A DNA stretch of 26,279 bases from CAZPCT01 sp964585325 (GTDB taxonomy: Bacteria > Patescibacteriota > Minisyncoccia > JACQLN01 > CAZPCT01), in NCBI GenBank assembly GCA_964585325.1, contig CAZPCT010000013.1:1-26279 (forward strand). The letters are read 5' to 3'. The notes under the pieces were generated by a model. The model had not been told where the DNA came from and did no database searches. It worked only from the letters and a program-made list of their open reading frames with translations. Made by a program: the position numbers and the translations under genes. The number at the start of each line of letters is the position of its first letter. Within the stretch, counting starts at the first letter, position 1. Shown here piece by piece: positions 18,806 through 26,279 of the stretch.

Positions 18806-20275
18806 ATGGCAAGTTTAGAAGAACTCCGAAACGTCCGCCTTAAGAAACTGGAGAAGCTACGGGAAAAAGGCATTGACCCGTATCCCGCCGAAGTGACGCG
18901 CACGCATACCATTGCAGACGCGCACGCCGGCTTTGATGTGTTAGAAAAAGAAGAGGCAAAAGTAACACTTGTGGGCCGTATTAAGGGCCTTCGCGCACAC
19001 GGCGGCTCAACATTTATAGATCTTGAGGACGGCACCGGTACTGTGCAGGTGTTTTGTGAAGAAGAGAAACTAGGGGGTGAGTCATATGGCCTTGTCTCTG
19101 AACTCTCAGACCTTGGTGATTTTATAGAGGTCACCGGAACATTTTTTGTGACAAAACAAGGAACCCGCACCCTCAACGCCCGCGCCTACCGCATTATTAC
19201 CAAAGCGCTCCGCCCCATACCAGAAGAGTATTTTGGTCTTAAGGACACTGAGGAGCGACTCCGGCGCAGATATCTGGACCTGATAGCAAATAAAGAGACT
19301 CGCGAACTCTTCCGTAAAAAAGCACAGTTCTGGCGTTCGGCACGCACGTTTTTTGAGGAACACGGTTTCATTGAAATTGACACGCCAGCACTTGAGGACG
19401 TTCCGGGAGGAGCGGACGCCGCACCCTTTGTCACACACCACAACGCACTGGACAGAGACTTCTATCTACGCATATCTCTTGAGCTCCCGCTTAAAAAGGC
19501 AGTTATTGGTGGCTTTGAAAAAGTCTACGAAATAGGCAAAGTGTTCCGGAACGAAGGTATCTCCGCCGAGCACCTGCAAGACTACCTGCTCTGTGAATTT
19601 TACTGGGCATACGCAGACTACCGGGACATGATGGGCCTGGTGGAATCCCTGTACCGTAAGTTAGTTGAAGAAACCACAGAAAGTCTCACAACCACGTATG
19701 ATGGAAAAGAAATCAATTGGGCGGGTGAATGGGAGCGAGCCACCTTTACCGACCTTATAAAAAAGGAGTGCGCCATTAATGTAGAAGAAATGAGCAGGGA
19801 CGAGCTTGCTACGTGGGCAGAGAAGAACAACCTTCCTTTAGAGGACTGGTGGGGCACAGGCCGTATTATGGACATTATTTGGAAGAAAAAAATTCGCCCA
19901 AACATTGCCGGTCCGCTCTTTGTCATACACCACCCCATTGAGGTCTCTCCGCTTGCAAAAAAACTGCCGGGCGAGCTGAGCCGGGTTCAACGTCTCCAGG
20001 TAATAGCAGCGGGAACCGAGCTAGGAAACGGGTGGTCAGAACTTAACGATCCACCAGACCAACGGGAGCGTTTTACTGAGCAGCAAGCGCTGCGTGAAAA
20101 GGGAGACAACGAAGCGCAGATGAAAGATGAGTCCTTCTTGGAGGCACTTGAATACGGCATGCCCCCTACCGCAGGCTTCGGATTTTCTGAGCGCCTCTTT
20201 GCCGTACTCATGGACAGACCAGTGCGGGAGACAGTGCTCTTTCCACCCATGCGTAAGGAAGAAGACAATGATTGA
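18806..20275 (+). CDS. lysS: Lysyl-tRNA synthetase, class II
   Basis: The 489-residue protein has an OB-fold anticodon domain (about 50-150, VTLVGRIKGLRAHGG) and the class II catalytic core: motif 1 (about 176-195, FRKKAQFWRSARTFFEEHGF), motif 2 (VYEIGKVFRNEGIS, about 238-252) and motif 3 (GFGFSERLFAVLMDRPVRET, about 458-477). It attaches Lys to tRNA-Lys. Around motif 2 the usual HNPEFTMMEFYMAY is EHLQDYLLCEFYWAYAD, a noticeable divergence near the amino-acid pocket. The ATG at 18806 is set by the promoter 9 nt upstream. The end overlaps serS by 8 bp, so the two synthetases are coupled. Identity is certain. Confidence 0.95.
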   Translation: MASLEELRNVRLKKLEKLREKGIDPYPAEVTRTHTIADAHAGFDVLEKEEAKVTLVGRIKGLRAHGGSTFIDLEDGTGTVQVFCEEEKLGGESYGLVSELSDLGDFIEVTGTFFVTKQGTRTLNARAYRIITKALRPIPEEYFGLKDTEERLRRRYLDLIANKETRELFRKKAQFWRSARTFFEEHGFIEIDTPALEDVPGGADAAPFVTHHNALDRDFYLRISLELPLKKAVIGGFEKVYEIGKVFRNEGISAEHLQDYLLCEFYWAYADYRDMMGLVESLYRKLVEETTESLTTTYDGKEINWAGEWERATFTDLIKKECAINVEEMSRDELATWAEKNNLPLEDWWGTGRIMDIIWKKKIRPNIAGPLFVIHHPIEVSPLAKKLPGELSRVQRLQVIAAGTELGNGWSELNDPPDQRERFTEQQALREKGDNEAQMKDESFLEALEYGMPPTAGFGFSERLFAVLMDRPVRETVLFPPMRKEEDND

Positions 20276-21518
20276 TATAGAGAGGCTGCGCCAAGACCCG
20301 GAGGGGTTTAAAAAGGCCGTTGCACGCAAGGGACAGGATATTGACGTACACGCAATACTCACGTTGGACGAAACGCGCCGGGAGTTAATTGGGGAGATAG
20401 ACACCCTCCGCCATACGTCAAACGAACTTGCCGCGAAAGGGGCAGACATTACCGAAGAAGATAAAAAGGAGGGCAAGCACCTTAAAGAGCAGATAAAAGT
20501 GAAGGAAGAGGAGCTTGAAAACGTGGAGAAACAGCTCCACAGTCGTGTGCAGGAGGTTCCGAATCCACCCCTTGAGGATGTTCCAAGCGGAAGGGAGGAA
20601 GACAAAAAAATCTTACGGGAGTGGGGAGACGTGAGGCAGGTTTCGTTTAGTCCTAAAGACCACCTAGAGCTGGGAACGGCGCTTGAACTTATTGACTTTG
20701 AGGCGGGCGCAAAAGTTGCAGGTTCGCAGTTCTATTACCTTACAAACGAGGCCGCCCTTTTGGAGCTTGCTTTGGTTAGGTACGCCATGGACACGCTTTA
20801 TAAAAAAGGATTCATCCCGGTAATTACGCCAGACCTTGTACGGGAGCGTTTCTATAAAGGAACTGGCTACATGCCAAAAGGAGAGGAAGCACAGACCTAT
20901 GAAATAGAGGGTGAGGACCTGGGGCTTATAGCCACCGCAGAGGTCACCATGGCGGGATATCATGCGGACGAGGTATTCGGTCCAGAGGACCTGCCAAAGA
21001 AGTACGTTGCACTTTCACACTGCTTCAGGAAAGAGGGGGGCGCATACGGTAAATATTCCAAAGGACTGTACCGCGTGCACCAGTTTACAAAAGTTGAAAT
21101 GTTCGCGTATGTCCTGCCCGAAGAGTCTGCCAAAACACATGAAGAATTCATAGGCATTGAGGAAGAAATCTACCAAGAGCTGGGGATTCCCCACCGCGTG
21201 GTGATACTTGCCGCAGAGGATACAGGATCGCAAGCAGCGAAGACCTATGACGTTGAGGCGTGGATGCCCGGCCGGGGCGAATGGGGAGAGATCACATCTA
21301 CTTCAAACACCACGGATTACCAGGCGCGCAACATGAATATTCGCTACCGTACGGACAGCGGCACCGCATATGTGCACATGCTCAATGGCACCGCCATCGC
21401 CACGTCCCGGGCGCCTATCGCCATTCTTGAGAACTACCAGCGGGAAGACGGGGGAGTTGATATACCCAAAGCGCTTCATCCCTACCTGCCGTTCAAATCC
21501 ATAGAACCCAGAAATTAG
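20268..21518 (+). CDS. serS: Seryl-tRNA synthetase
   Basis: The 416-residue protein has the long N-terminal coiled coil of SerRS (about 25-100) that reaches tRNA-Ser, then the class II core with YVALSHCFRKEGG (motif 2), GLYRVHQFTKVEMF and the C-terminal motif 3 stretch NGTAIATSRAPIAILENYQ. It charges tRNA-Ser and, elsewhere, also starts the selenocysteine route. The ATG at 20268 overlaps the lysS end by 8 bp, in the -1 frame, so translation is probably coupled. No terminator is obvious after its stop; the second copy of the repeat follows 20 nt later. Identity certain. Confidence 0.96.
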   Translation: MIDIERLRQDPEGFKKAVARKGQDIDVHAILTLDETRRELIGEIDTLRHTSNELAAKGADITEEDKKEGKHLKEQIKVKEEELENVEKQLHSRVQEVPNPPLEDVPSGREEDKKILREWGDVRQVSFSPKDHLELGTALELIDFEAGAKVAGSQFYYLTNEAALLELALVRYAMDTLYKKGFIPVITPDLVRERFYKGTGYMPKGEEAQTYEIEGEDLGLIATAEVTMAGYHADEVFGPEDLPKKYVALSHCFRKEGGAYGKYSKGLYRVHQFTKVEMFAYVLPEESAKTHEEFIGIEEEIYQELGIPHRVVILAAEDTGSQAAKTYDVEAWMPGRGEWGEITSTSNTTDYQARNMNIRYRTDSGTAYVHMLNGTAIATSRAPIAILENYQREDGGVDIPKALHPYLPFKSIEPRN

Positions 21519-21538
21519 TTTTCAAAAAGTAATTAATT

Positions 21539-21668
21539 GGTCGCGTCGCAGGGCTGTGCCCGAGTAAAGCGACACCATGGAAGAGGAAGTATTGAGGGAG
21601 AAACCCCTATTGAGCCCCTGCAGGGCCGGTTGGAGGCCGAAGCGGGCGAATGGGTGTCTCTCTCAAAC
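21539..21668 (+). repeat. Structured interspersed repeat, copy B
   Basis: A 130-bp second copy of the element at 9258-9400, in the same orientation. Relative to copy A it lacks an internal stretch of about 17 nt, has a longer loop in the GGCC...GGCC hairpin (GGTTGGA instead of GGAA) and TGT instead of TGC in the first inner loop. It ends 8 nt before the ATG at 21677; the element's own ATG (21650) is 27 nt before that start, exactly as in copy A. It is not obviously a promoter: there is no -10 at the usual distance from the gene. Confidence 0.85.
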
Positions 21669-21676
21669 TATCAATT

Positions 21677-22276
21677 ATGCCCGAACGAGCAAAAAAGAGA
21701 CGCACAAAAAAAGACCGGGCCCGCATGCTCCGCCGGGCTTTTTTGGGCCTGGTAAGCATTGCAGTAATCGCAGGGGTCGGCTGGGCTGTGTACCATGGGT
21801 TTTCTGCAGACAAGAAGAATAGTGAGGCGGGAGCCCTCGCCACACCAGACACCGGGGTAGCGCACGCAGTCTACTGCGCCCGCGTCTGCATGCTGGTAAA
21901 CAATGAGGGAGTGACACAGCGCCAAACCGCCCGTCCCGGCGGAAATCTTATACTAGTTATTGACAACGAACACGCAACCCCGCCAACGGCAGGAGAGAAG
22001 GTGATAGAGCCACATATCATTGCCGAGCTCCTTTTTCTACGCCAAGCGCTCCTAGAAGAGCATGGCATCCAGTTGGGAACTGCTATGCAAAGCCGTCTTT
22101 CTCCAGAGGATTTTGAATTTGAAACAAACAAGGGTTGGCTTGTACGTCTGAGCACCGCAAACAATGCGTACGCAACGTTAGAAATATTAGGCCGCACCGT
22201 AGAAAAACTCAGCGAAACACCGGTTGCATACATTGATTTGCGAATTGAGAACAGGGTATACTATAAACCACTATGA
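21677..22276 (+). CDS. FtsQ/DivIB-like membrane protein
   Basis: The 199-residue product has a very basic N-terminus (PERAKKRRTKKDRARMLRR), a single membrane helix (about 27-43) and an outside domain of about 150 residues. The end, GWLVRLSTANNAYATLEILG followed by YIDLRIENRVYYKPL, looks like the beta domain of FtsQ/DivIB, where a Trp-x-Val/Leu strand and a final DLR-x-x-NRV strand are typical; a normal POTRA is not convincing. FtsQ joins the division complex FtsB-FtsL. The start follows the repeat element by 8 nt and no close promoter is seen. Its stop overlaps the next gene by 4 bp (ATGA). Function by topology and C-terminal motif; moderate confidence. Confidence 0.55.
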   Translation: MPERAKKRRTKKDRARMLRRAFLGLVSIAVIAGVGWAVYHGFSADKKNSEAGALATPDTGVAHAVYCARVCMLVNNEGVTQRQTARPGGNLILVIDNEHATPPTAGEKVIEPHIIAELLFLRQALLEEHGIQLGTAMQSRLSPEDFEFETNKGWLVRLSTANNAYATLEILGRTVEKLSETPVAYIDLRIENRVYYKPL

Positions 22277-22866
22277 CACTACACATTCCCCTTGAGCGGG
22301 CACGTTGGGCTGGAATCATTGGCTCTGCATTGACACTTTTTTTGTATGTTCCCGGGTTTGGTGGAATCTTAAATTTAATTGGTGCGCTTTTCTTGCTTGG
22401 TGCGGTCAAGAGCATTAGCACACACGTCCATTCCCGGCGCATCTTTCAATTGTTTGTGGTCTATTTAGTGCTTCTTATCCTCTCTGCCATTGTGGCATTG
22501 GCGGCTTCAGGATACATCATTACCCGCATTGAAGCCGGGGAGGCCTCTGCCGGAACACAGTTGCTTGAAGCGCTTGTTACCATACTACCCCTTATTGCCC
22601 TCTTCTTCTTTATGAGAAGCTACACCCTCATTTCGCGCAAAACGGACATACGCTGGTTTTCACTGGCGGGAAAAGTAGCGTTTAGTATTGCCGCCCTTGT
22701 CGCGCTGGCAGGGCTCATCTTTACGTTTACGGACGGTTCGCGGCTGCTTGCGCAACTAAGCGCCATCATCTCTGTACTGGGGTATGTGGCCGTGCCTGTT
22801 CTGGGTATCATTTCCTACGTACGCCTCAATCCTCAACTTCTCAAATATCGTTATAAGGCAAAGTAA
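22273..22866 (+). CDS. DUF996-like membrane protein
   Basis: The 197-residue protein has about six membrane helices. The start GIIGSALTLFLYVPGFGGIL followed by NLIGALFLLGAVKSISTHVHSR resembles the DUF996 family of archaeal and bacterial membrane proteins, whose function is unknown. No catalytic or transport motif is visible. It overlaps the FtsQ-like gene by 4 bp and is followed by the nuclease gene after 3 bp, so all three are probably on one transcript. Family call tentative, membrane location sure. Confidence 0.55.
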   Translation: MTLHIPLERARWAGIIGSALTLFLYVPGFGGILNLIGALFLLGAVKSISTHVHSRRIFQLFVVYLVLLILSAIVALAASGYIITRIEAGEASAGTQLLEALVTILPLIALFFFMRSYTLISRKTDIRWFSLAGKVAFSIAALVALAGLIFTFTDGSRLLAQLSAIISVLGYVAVPVLGIISYVRLNPQLLKYRYKAK

Positions 22867-22869
22867 CGC

Positions 22870-23754
22870 ATGAGAGCTTCCTTCACCCGCGAACGCATCC
22901 TTTTTGTGTGTGCGCTTTTTTTAATTGCGGCTGGTATTTTTTATGCCGACTATAGGCGCAGCACGTTCTTTGACGAAGAGGTAGGATTTGGCACCTACGT
23001 CCGCCACACCATCACCAGCTGGGGAGAAGACGTTGACCCGCGCGAGCAGGGACCACGGGCGGCCTTTGTGATAGACGGTGATACGTTTGAACTTGCCTCC
23101 GGCGAACGCGTTCGCCTTATAGGCATTGACGCACCTGAGAGCGGCTCCCCAGGTTTTTCAGATGCCCGCCGTGCCCTAGAGTCACTTATACTCCACAAGG
23201 ACCTGCGCCTAGAGAGCGACGTAACCGACAGGGACACGTATGGCCGGCTTCTCAGGTACGTGTGGGTAGAAGATGTACATATCAATCGCGAAATTGTGCG
23301 GCGTGGATGGGCACGAAGCGTGCCTTTTCCCCCTGACACCACACGCCAAGCGGAGATCACAGAAGCTCACCAACGTGCACTGGCAACGGGACTGGGTATG
23401 TGGGGCGTAAACGTAACCAAAGAGGGCCCCATTGTAGTAGCTGACTTCCACCCGAACGCGGCGGGTAATGACAACGAAAATCTGAATGACGAGTACGTAG
23501 TGCTAAGGAACGTCTCTGCAAGCAAAATAGATGTCACAGGGTGGCAACTCACAGATGCCCATGGCAACGAGTATGTTTTTGGCACCTACACCTTCAACTC
23601 AGGCGCCGCTATAACGCTTTACACTGGCACAGGGGAGCAGACGCCCGTGAAGCTCTATTGGGGAAAAACAAAAAGCGCCGTCTGGAATAACTCAGGCGAC
23701 ACTCTTTTTCTTTACAACGCAGACGGAGAACTTATTCTTGAATACCGCTACTAA
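22870..23754 (+). CDS. Membrane-anchored thermonuclease with lamin-tail domain
   Basis: The 294-residue protein has an N-terminal membrane anchor or signal (about 9-27), a staphylococcal-nuclease-like domain (about 60-175) and a lamin-tail domain (about 185-292). The nuclease residues correspond to the catalytic set of S. aureus nuclease: D71 in DGDT, R82, D87 and E90 in RLIGIDAPE, and R126 in DTYGRLLRY. It should cut DNA and RNA with Ca2+ outside the cell. The lamin-tail part (DEYVVLRNVSASKIDVTGWQ) is common in secreted nucleases and may bind DNA or the surface. CPR cells usually cannot make nucleotides, so nucleic-acid scavenging is a plausible use (inference). It is the last gene of its unit, before a bidirectional terminator. 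Confidence 0.9.
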   Translation: MRASFTRERILFVCALFLIAAGIFYADYRRSTFFDEEVGFGTYVRHTITSWGEDVDPREQGPRAAFVIDGDTFELASGERVRLIGIDAPESGSPGFSDARRALESLILHKDLRLESDVTDRDTYGRLLRYVWVEDVHINREIVRRGWARSVPFPPDTTRQAEITEAHQRALATGLGMWGVNVTKEGPIVVADFHPNAAGNDNENLNDEYVVLRNVSASKIDVTGWQLTDAHGNEYVFGTYTFNSGAAITLYTGTGEQTPVKLYWGKTKSAVWNNSGDTLFLYNADGELILEYRY

Positions 23755-23761
23755 AAGCGAA

Positions 23762-23805
23762 GAGGCAGGTGGGGTGGCACCTGCCTCGGCTACTTCTTGA
23801 TTTTT
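23762..23805. terminator. Terminator between nuclease gene and GC-rich gene C
   Basis: GAGGCAGGTG (23762-23771) pairs with CACCTGCCTC (23778-23787), a 10-bp stem with a 6-nt loop. T-rich sequence follows on plus (ending at 23805) and TTCGCTTTT follows on minus, so it can serve both convergent genes. Confidence 0.75.
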
Positions 23806-23814
23806 CGTGCTGTG

Positions 23815-24549
23815 CTAGAGAACCGCACCCGTTCCGCCGAAGGCGATTTGATGTAGGCTGAGAAGGTGACGGATCCTTCGCTGCATCTCCTTCTTCGAGC
23901 AGAAAGGGAAACCGTTTTCCAGCTCACGGCAGAACGTCCGCAGGTCCGTCTTCAGCGCCTCGGTCGAGGTATTGGGCAGAAGCTTCTCAGCGGGTTCCTC
24001 TGGAACCCGCTCAAGACTCGGGGGCCAAAACAGGTAGGCCTTCTGGGCAGTCCAGGGCTTGAAAGGCTCCGAGAGCTCACCCAAAATGACCCAGTCGGTG
24101 TCCCCCAGGCTCTCCGGCCACCTGTAGGCTAGTACACAGAACAGCGTCTCGACCCTCCCGGGACCGTTCGAGGCACCCCCGCTGAGACGGACAAAGCCTG
24201 CGATGTGGCACTTGCCCTTTCGGAGGAGATGGTTGATCCTGTCAGCCTCCGTGCGCGGCTCACGTCTTCCCTCCGCGAGGGGCAGTGTCCAGATGCCCAT
24301 CGAGTCACGGTCCAAGCTCGAGACACCTCCTCGGGCAGCGGTATAGCCGACACCTCTGTCGAGCCGCACCGCGTCGCCCACGGCGAGACCAGTGTTCGGA
24401 TCTCGCTCACAGTCCGAGAGCAGAAGAGGTTCCGCTTCGTCGAACTTGATGCCCTTGGGGCGGAACGCCAGCTTGAAGCCGACGATACCACCGTGGTAGG
24501 CCCAGCTGATGTAAAGCCAGGCTCGTAATTGTTGAGCTAGGTACGTCAC
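23815..24549 (-). CDS. Unrecognised GC-rich gene C
   Basis: From the GTG at 24549 the product is 244 residues, soluble-looking, with no signal and no motif I recognise. Landmarks are an aromatic start (AQQLRAWLYISWAYHGG), DWVILGELSEPFKPW near the middle, LFWPPSLERVPEEP, and a C-terminal helix with RRIRHLLSLHQIAF. Codons are GC-rich at the third position and isoleucine is nearly always ATC, unlike neighbours. The start is decided by AAGGAGG (complement of 24556-24562), 6 nt before the GTG; an in-frame GTG at 24594 lacks a Shine-Dalgarno. It has its own consensus promoter, a palindrome over the -10, a leader hairpin and a shared terminator. Five cysteines or so are present but in no zinc pattern. 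Function unknown. Confidence 0.7.
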   Translation of the reverse strand: MTYLAQQLRAWLYISWAYHGGIVGFKLAFRPKGIKFDEAEPLLLSDCERDPNTGLAVGDAVRLDRGVGYTAARGGVSSLDRDSMGIWTLPLAEGRREPRTEADRINHLLRKGKCHIAGFVRLSGGASNGPGRVETLFCVLAYRWPESLGDTDWVILGELSEPFKPWTAQKAYLFWPPSLERVPEEPAEKLLPNTSTEALKTDLRTFCRELENGFPFCSKKEMQRRIRHLLSLHQIAFGGTGAVL

Positions 24550-24555
24550 GACTTG

Positions 24556-24562
24556 CCTCCTT
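24556..24562 (-). promoter_or_regulatory. Strong Shine-Dalgarno of GC-rich gene C
   Basis: On minus the sequence AAGGAGG precedes the GTG at 24549 by 6 nt. This near-perfect ribosome-binding site is exceptional in the window, where most genes have none. Confidence 0.8.
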
Positions 24563-24607
24563 CGCACTGAAGGGGTCTTGTGCCGCACTGGCACCGTTCA
24601 CGTTTTT

Positions 24608-24629
24608 TGAGTCATCCACCCACGACTCA
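24608..24629 (-). promoter_or_regulatory. Leader hairpin of GC-rich gene C
   Basis: On minus, TGAGTC and GACTCA form a 6-bp stem with a 10-nt loop, followed by AAAAAA. It is close to the expected +1 (about 24635). The same GAGTC/GAAGTC theme occurs near the +1 of genes A and B. Confidence 0.5.
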
Positions 24630-24631
24630 GG

Positions 24632-24670
24632 AGCTAAATTAGCTATAACAACTTTATATATATCCGTCAA
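24632..24670 (-). promoter_or_regulatory. Promoter and possible operator of GC-rich gene C
   Basis: On minus, TTGACG (24665-24670), a 17-nt gap and TATAGC (24642-24647). The palindrome AGCTAA-A-TTAGCT (24632-24644) overlaps the -10 and extends to the start site, a classic operator position. The -35 begins 2 nt after the stop of the upstream glycosyltransferase gene. Confidence 0.7.
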
Positions 24671-24672
24671 TA

Positions 24673-26279
24673 CTACTTAGTTATGTGGTAGACGAAGATG
24701 GAGTTGCCTATCTTTGCCACGGGCTCGTGGGCGCAGAGCCACTCGTGATGGTCTGTTGAGCGGTCAAATCCTCCTGTTGCCTCAGCGCACCCGCCCATAA
24801 GAAGCGTGGAGGAAATGGCGAGCCAGCCCGTCTCCGGTCCTGCTGACGCGTCAAATGGTGCGTATCGCTCTCCAAGACGAAGCTCAGGGTCGTCCCCGCC
24901 AAAATAGGCAAGTTTTATTGTCTCTATGTTCTCTTCCTCCACATATGCCGCAAGCCGTTTTAGGTCCTGCCCCCAATCCAGGTTTGAGTCTACTGAATAC
25001 CGGTATCCCTCCTCAGGCCCGCCCGCCAACACGTTGTAGTAGGAAAGATAGTGAGGATGAATGGAAAGTGTTGAAAGGGCGTACCACATAAGTAGCACCA
25101 CAATAAAAACGCCGCCGCCTACCTTACGCGCAACTCCCCCGCGCATACATGATACGGCGGCCCACGCTAGTAAAAGATACATAAACGGAAACGCGGGCAA
25201 GATGTGGCGCACCCCTATGTTGAGATTTCCAAATATACTGATGAACCAATAAAACGCAAAGAAGCCAAGCCACACAACCTCAGCTTTGTGTTCTGCCACC
25301 CAAGGCCAGAGTGAACGGACGCGCCACCGCCGAAGAGCAACAGAAGCACCCCACAAGACAGCCAACCCAAGAAAAATAAGAAGGGGAAGGGGTACCTTCA
25401 AAAGAAAAACAATAGGGAAGTAACTCTTCCACGCAGTAGCAGACACTTCTCCCATAAAGTACGTGGTATTGCCCCCGGTACCCCTAAAAAAGACCATGGA
25501 AAGCCCGAGTAGGTACTGGCCGTAAGGGCGTAACACGGGTGTCTCCATCATCCCTACTATAGCGTCCTCCACCGCACCCACGTCGCCGGTAGCAAGTATA
25601 GCTTGCGCGTCTGAAAGCTGTTTATCTGCTGGGTAGCCAACCGTGTGATATAAGTAGACGGGCCAGACAAGCGCGAACCCAATAACAAAGATGAGCGCCA
25701 ACCCCACCACCATCCGCCCTAGCTCGCGCCACCGCCATCTGCTTTCGGCAAACCAAAAGAGAAGCACGAACAGGCCAAATAACGGCACCAGCGTGATGAG
25801 AGAAAACTTCATGAGCTGCGCGACACCGAATGCCAGACCCGCGTACACAAGTGCATGTCCACGCCTGTTCTCCAGCCACCGAACAAAGAAATAGAACGCC
25901 AAAAGAAACGCAAACGCCGCGCCCACATCTGTAGTCACGTATCTCCCGTGGGCCAGAAACGTGGGGGAAAACGCAAAGAGGGAGAGGGCGAACAGTGCCG
26001 GCCAGTCGCCATACCTTCGCCGTGCCCATCTAAATATAAAAAATCCCGTAAGCGCCAAAAAGATGAGCATCATGCTTCTAGACGCTGACATAATGGCGTC
26101 AGCATCGTTGCCCTGCTCAAACATAAGCTGATGCCCAAACGCCCACTGTCCGTTCACGTCTTCCTCCCAGGCGGGGGAGTCAAACGGCGCTGAAAGGTTC
26201 ATCACCAACAGAGGGAGCGCAGCTACGTCCTTTATAAGCGGAGGATGTTCTGGATTAAGACGCATATCCTTTTGGACAA
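24673..26279 (-). CDS. GT39/PMT-family membrane glycosyltransferase (5' end cut by window)
   Basis: About 535 residues are visible. The frame stays open through the right edge, where GTC-CAA-AAG-GAT precedes the first ATG (26265), so the true start lies outside. The visible beginning DMRLNPEHPPL matches the loop after the first helix in PMT/ArnT-type enzymes, which normally follows a DE-type acidic motif. Next come about ten membrane helices (from about residue 60 to 400) and a C-terminal outside domain with VDSNLDWGQDLKRLAAYV, characteristic of this family. These enzymes move a sugar from a lipid carrier to a protein or lipid outside the membrane. It is followed directly by the promoter of GC-rich gene C, with no terminator seen. 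Family sure; acceptor unknown. Confidence 0.85.
   Translation of the reverse strand, partial: VQKDMRLNPEHPPLIKDVAALPLLVMNLSAPFDSPAWEEDVNGQWAFGHQLMFEQGNDADAIMSASRSMMLIFLALTGFFIFRWARRRYGDWPALFALSLFAFSPTFLAHGRYVTTDVGAAFAFLLAFYFFVRWLENRRGHALVYAGLAFGVAQLMKFSLITLVPLFGLFVLLFWFAESRWRWRELGRMVVGLALIFVIGFALVWPVYLYHTVGYPADKQLSDAQAILATGDVGAVEDAIVGMMETPVLRPYGQYLLGLSMVFFRGTGGNTTYFMGEVSATAWKSYFPIVFLLKVPLPLLIFLGLAVLWGASVALRRWRVRSLWPWVAEHKAEVVWLGFFAFYWFISIFGNLNIGVRHILPAFPFMYLLLAWAAVSCMRGGVARKVGGGVFIVVLLMWYALSTLSIHPHYLSYYNVLAGGPEEGYRYSVDSNLDWGQDLKRLAAYVEEENIETIKLAYFGGDDPELRLGERYAPFDASAGPETGWLAISSTLLMGGCAEATGGFDRSTDHHEWLCAHEPVAKIGNSIFVYHITK

Noticed and set aside
20036..20605. 189-codon Ser/Phe-rich open frame on minus
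   Set aside because: It is antisense to the lysS/serS junction and low in complexity, the typical shadow of charged coding sequence.
24129..24491. 120-codon open frame on minus inside GC-rich gene C
   Set aside because: It is a different frame of the same gene without start signals; the frame at 23815-24549 has the Shine-Dalgarno.

Overview
The window looks like chromosome from a Candidate Phyla Radiation (Patescibacteria) bacterium, probably Parcubacteria and perhaps close to Candidatus Kaiserbacteria. This is an inference from gene content and style: tightly packed short genes, compact versions of standard enzymes (editing-domain-less ProRS, small NAD kinase, half-size MFS protein, delta' without a usable P-loop), many small membrane proteins and a lycopene-cyclase-domain protein. 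Most housekeeping genes have no Shine-Dalgarno and start a few bases after a -10 box, often an extended -10 (TGn-TATACT type), which suggests leaderless or near-leaderless mRNAs. No rRNA, tRNA, CRISPR array or transposase was recognised, and no gene-free stretch exceeds 300 bases.

Layout. 98-3730: cold-shock protein, lycopene-cyclase-like membrane protein, three small membrane proteins around a VanY-type carboxypeptidase, a divergent NAD kinase and another small membrane protein. 4253-6156: membrane-anchored FKBP isomerase convergent with a PEGA-domain propeller-like protein. 6239-9956: a first MreB paralogue, DNA polymerase III delta', an Asp-box beta-propeller and ribosome recycling factor. 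10490-12174: half-size MFS protein and site-2 protease RseP. 12253-18192: a tightly coupled shape operon, proS-mreB-mreC-mreD-mrdA-NUDIX. 18252-21518: greA, lysS, serS. 21677-23754: FtsQ-like protein, DUF996-like membrane protein and a membrane-anchored thermonuclease with a lamin-tail domain. 24673 to the right edge: a GT39-type glycosyltransferase on the minus strand, cut by the window end.

Set into this background are three solitary genes of clearly different composition (3803-4156, 10069-10413, 23815-24549). They have very GC-rich third positions and almost exclusive ATC for isoleucine. Each has a full -35/-10 promoter of the form TTGAC(A/T/G)-N16/17-TATAG(C/T), a structured leader and a hairpin terminator, and two have a strong Shine-Dalgarno. 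Their products are unrecognised; one is a predicted lipoprotein. I consider these autonomous cassettes one of the two most unusual features here.

The other is a repeated element of about 130-143 bp, present in the same orientation just upstream of frr (9258-9400) and of the ftsQ-like gene (21539-21668). It can fold into several hairpins, the differences between copies fall mostly in loops or linkers, and the distance to the downstream start codon is identical in both. Functionally, the window centres on cell-envelope growth (two MreBs, MreC, MreD-like, PBP2, VanY, FtsQ-like, GT39) and translation (ProRS, LysRS, SerRS, RRF), with transcription support from GreA.
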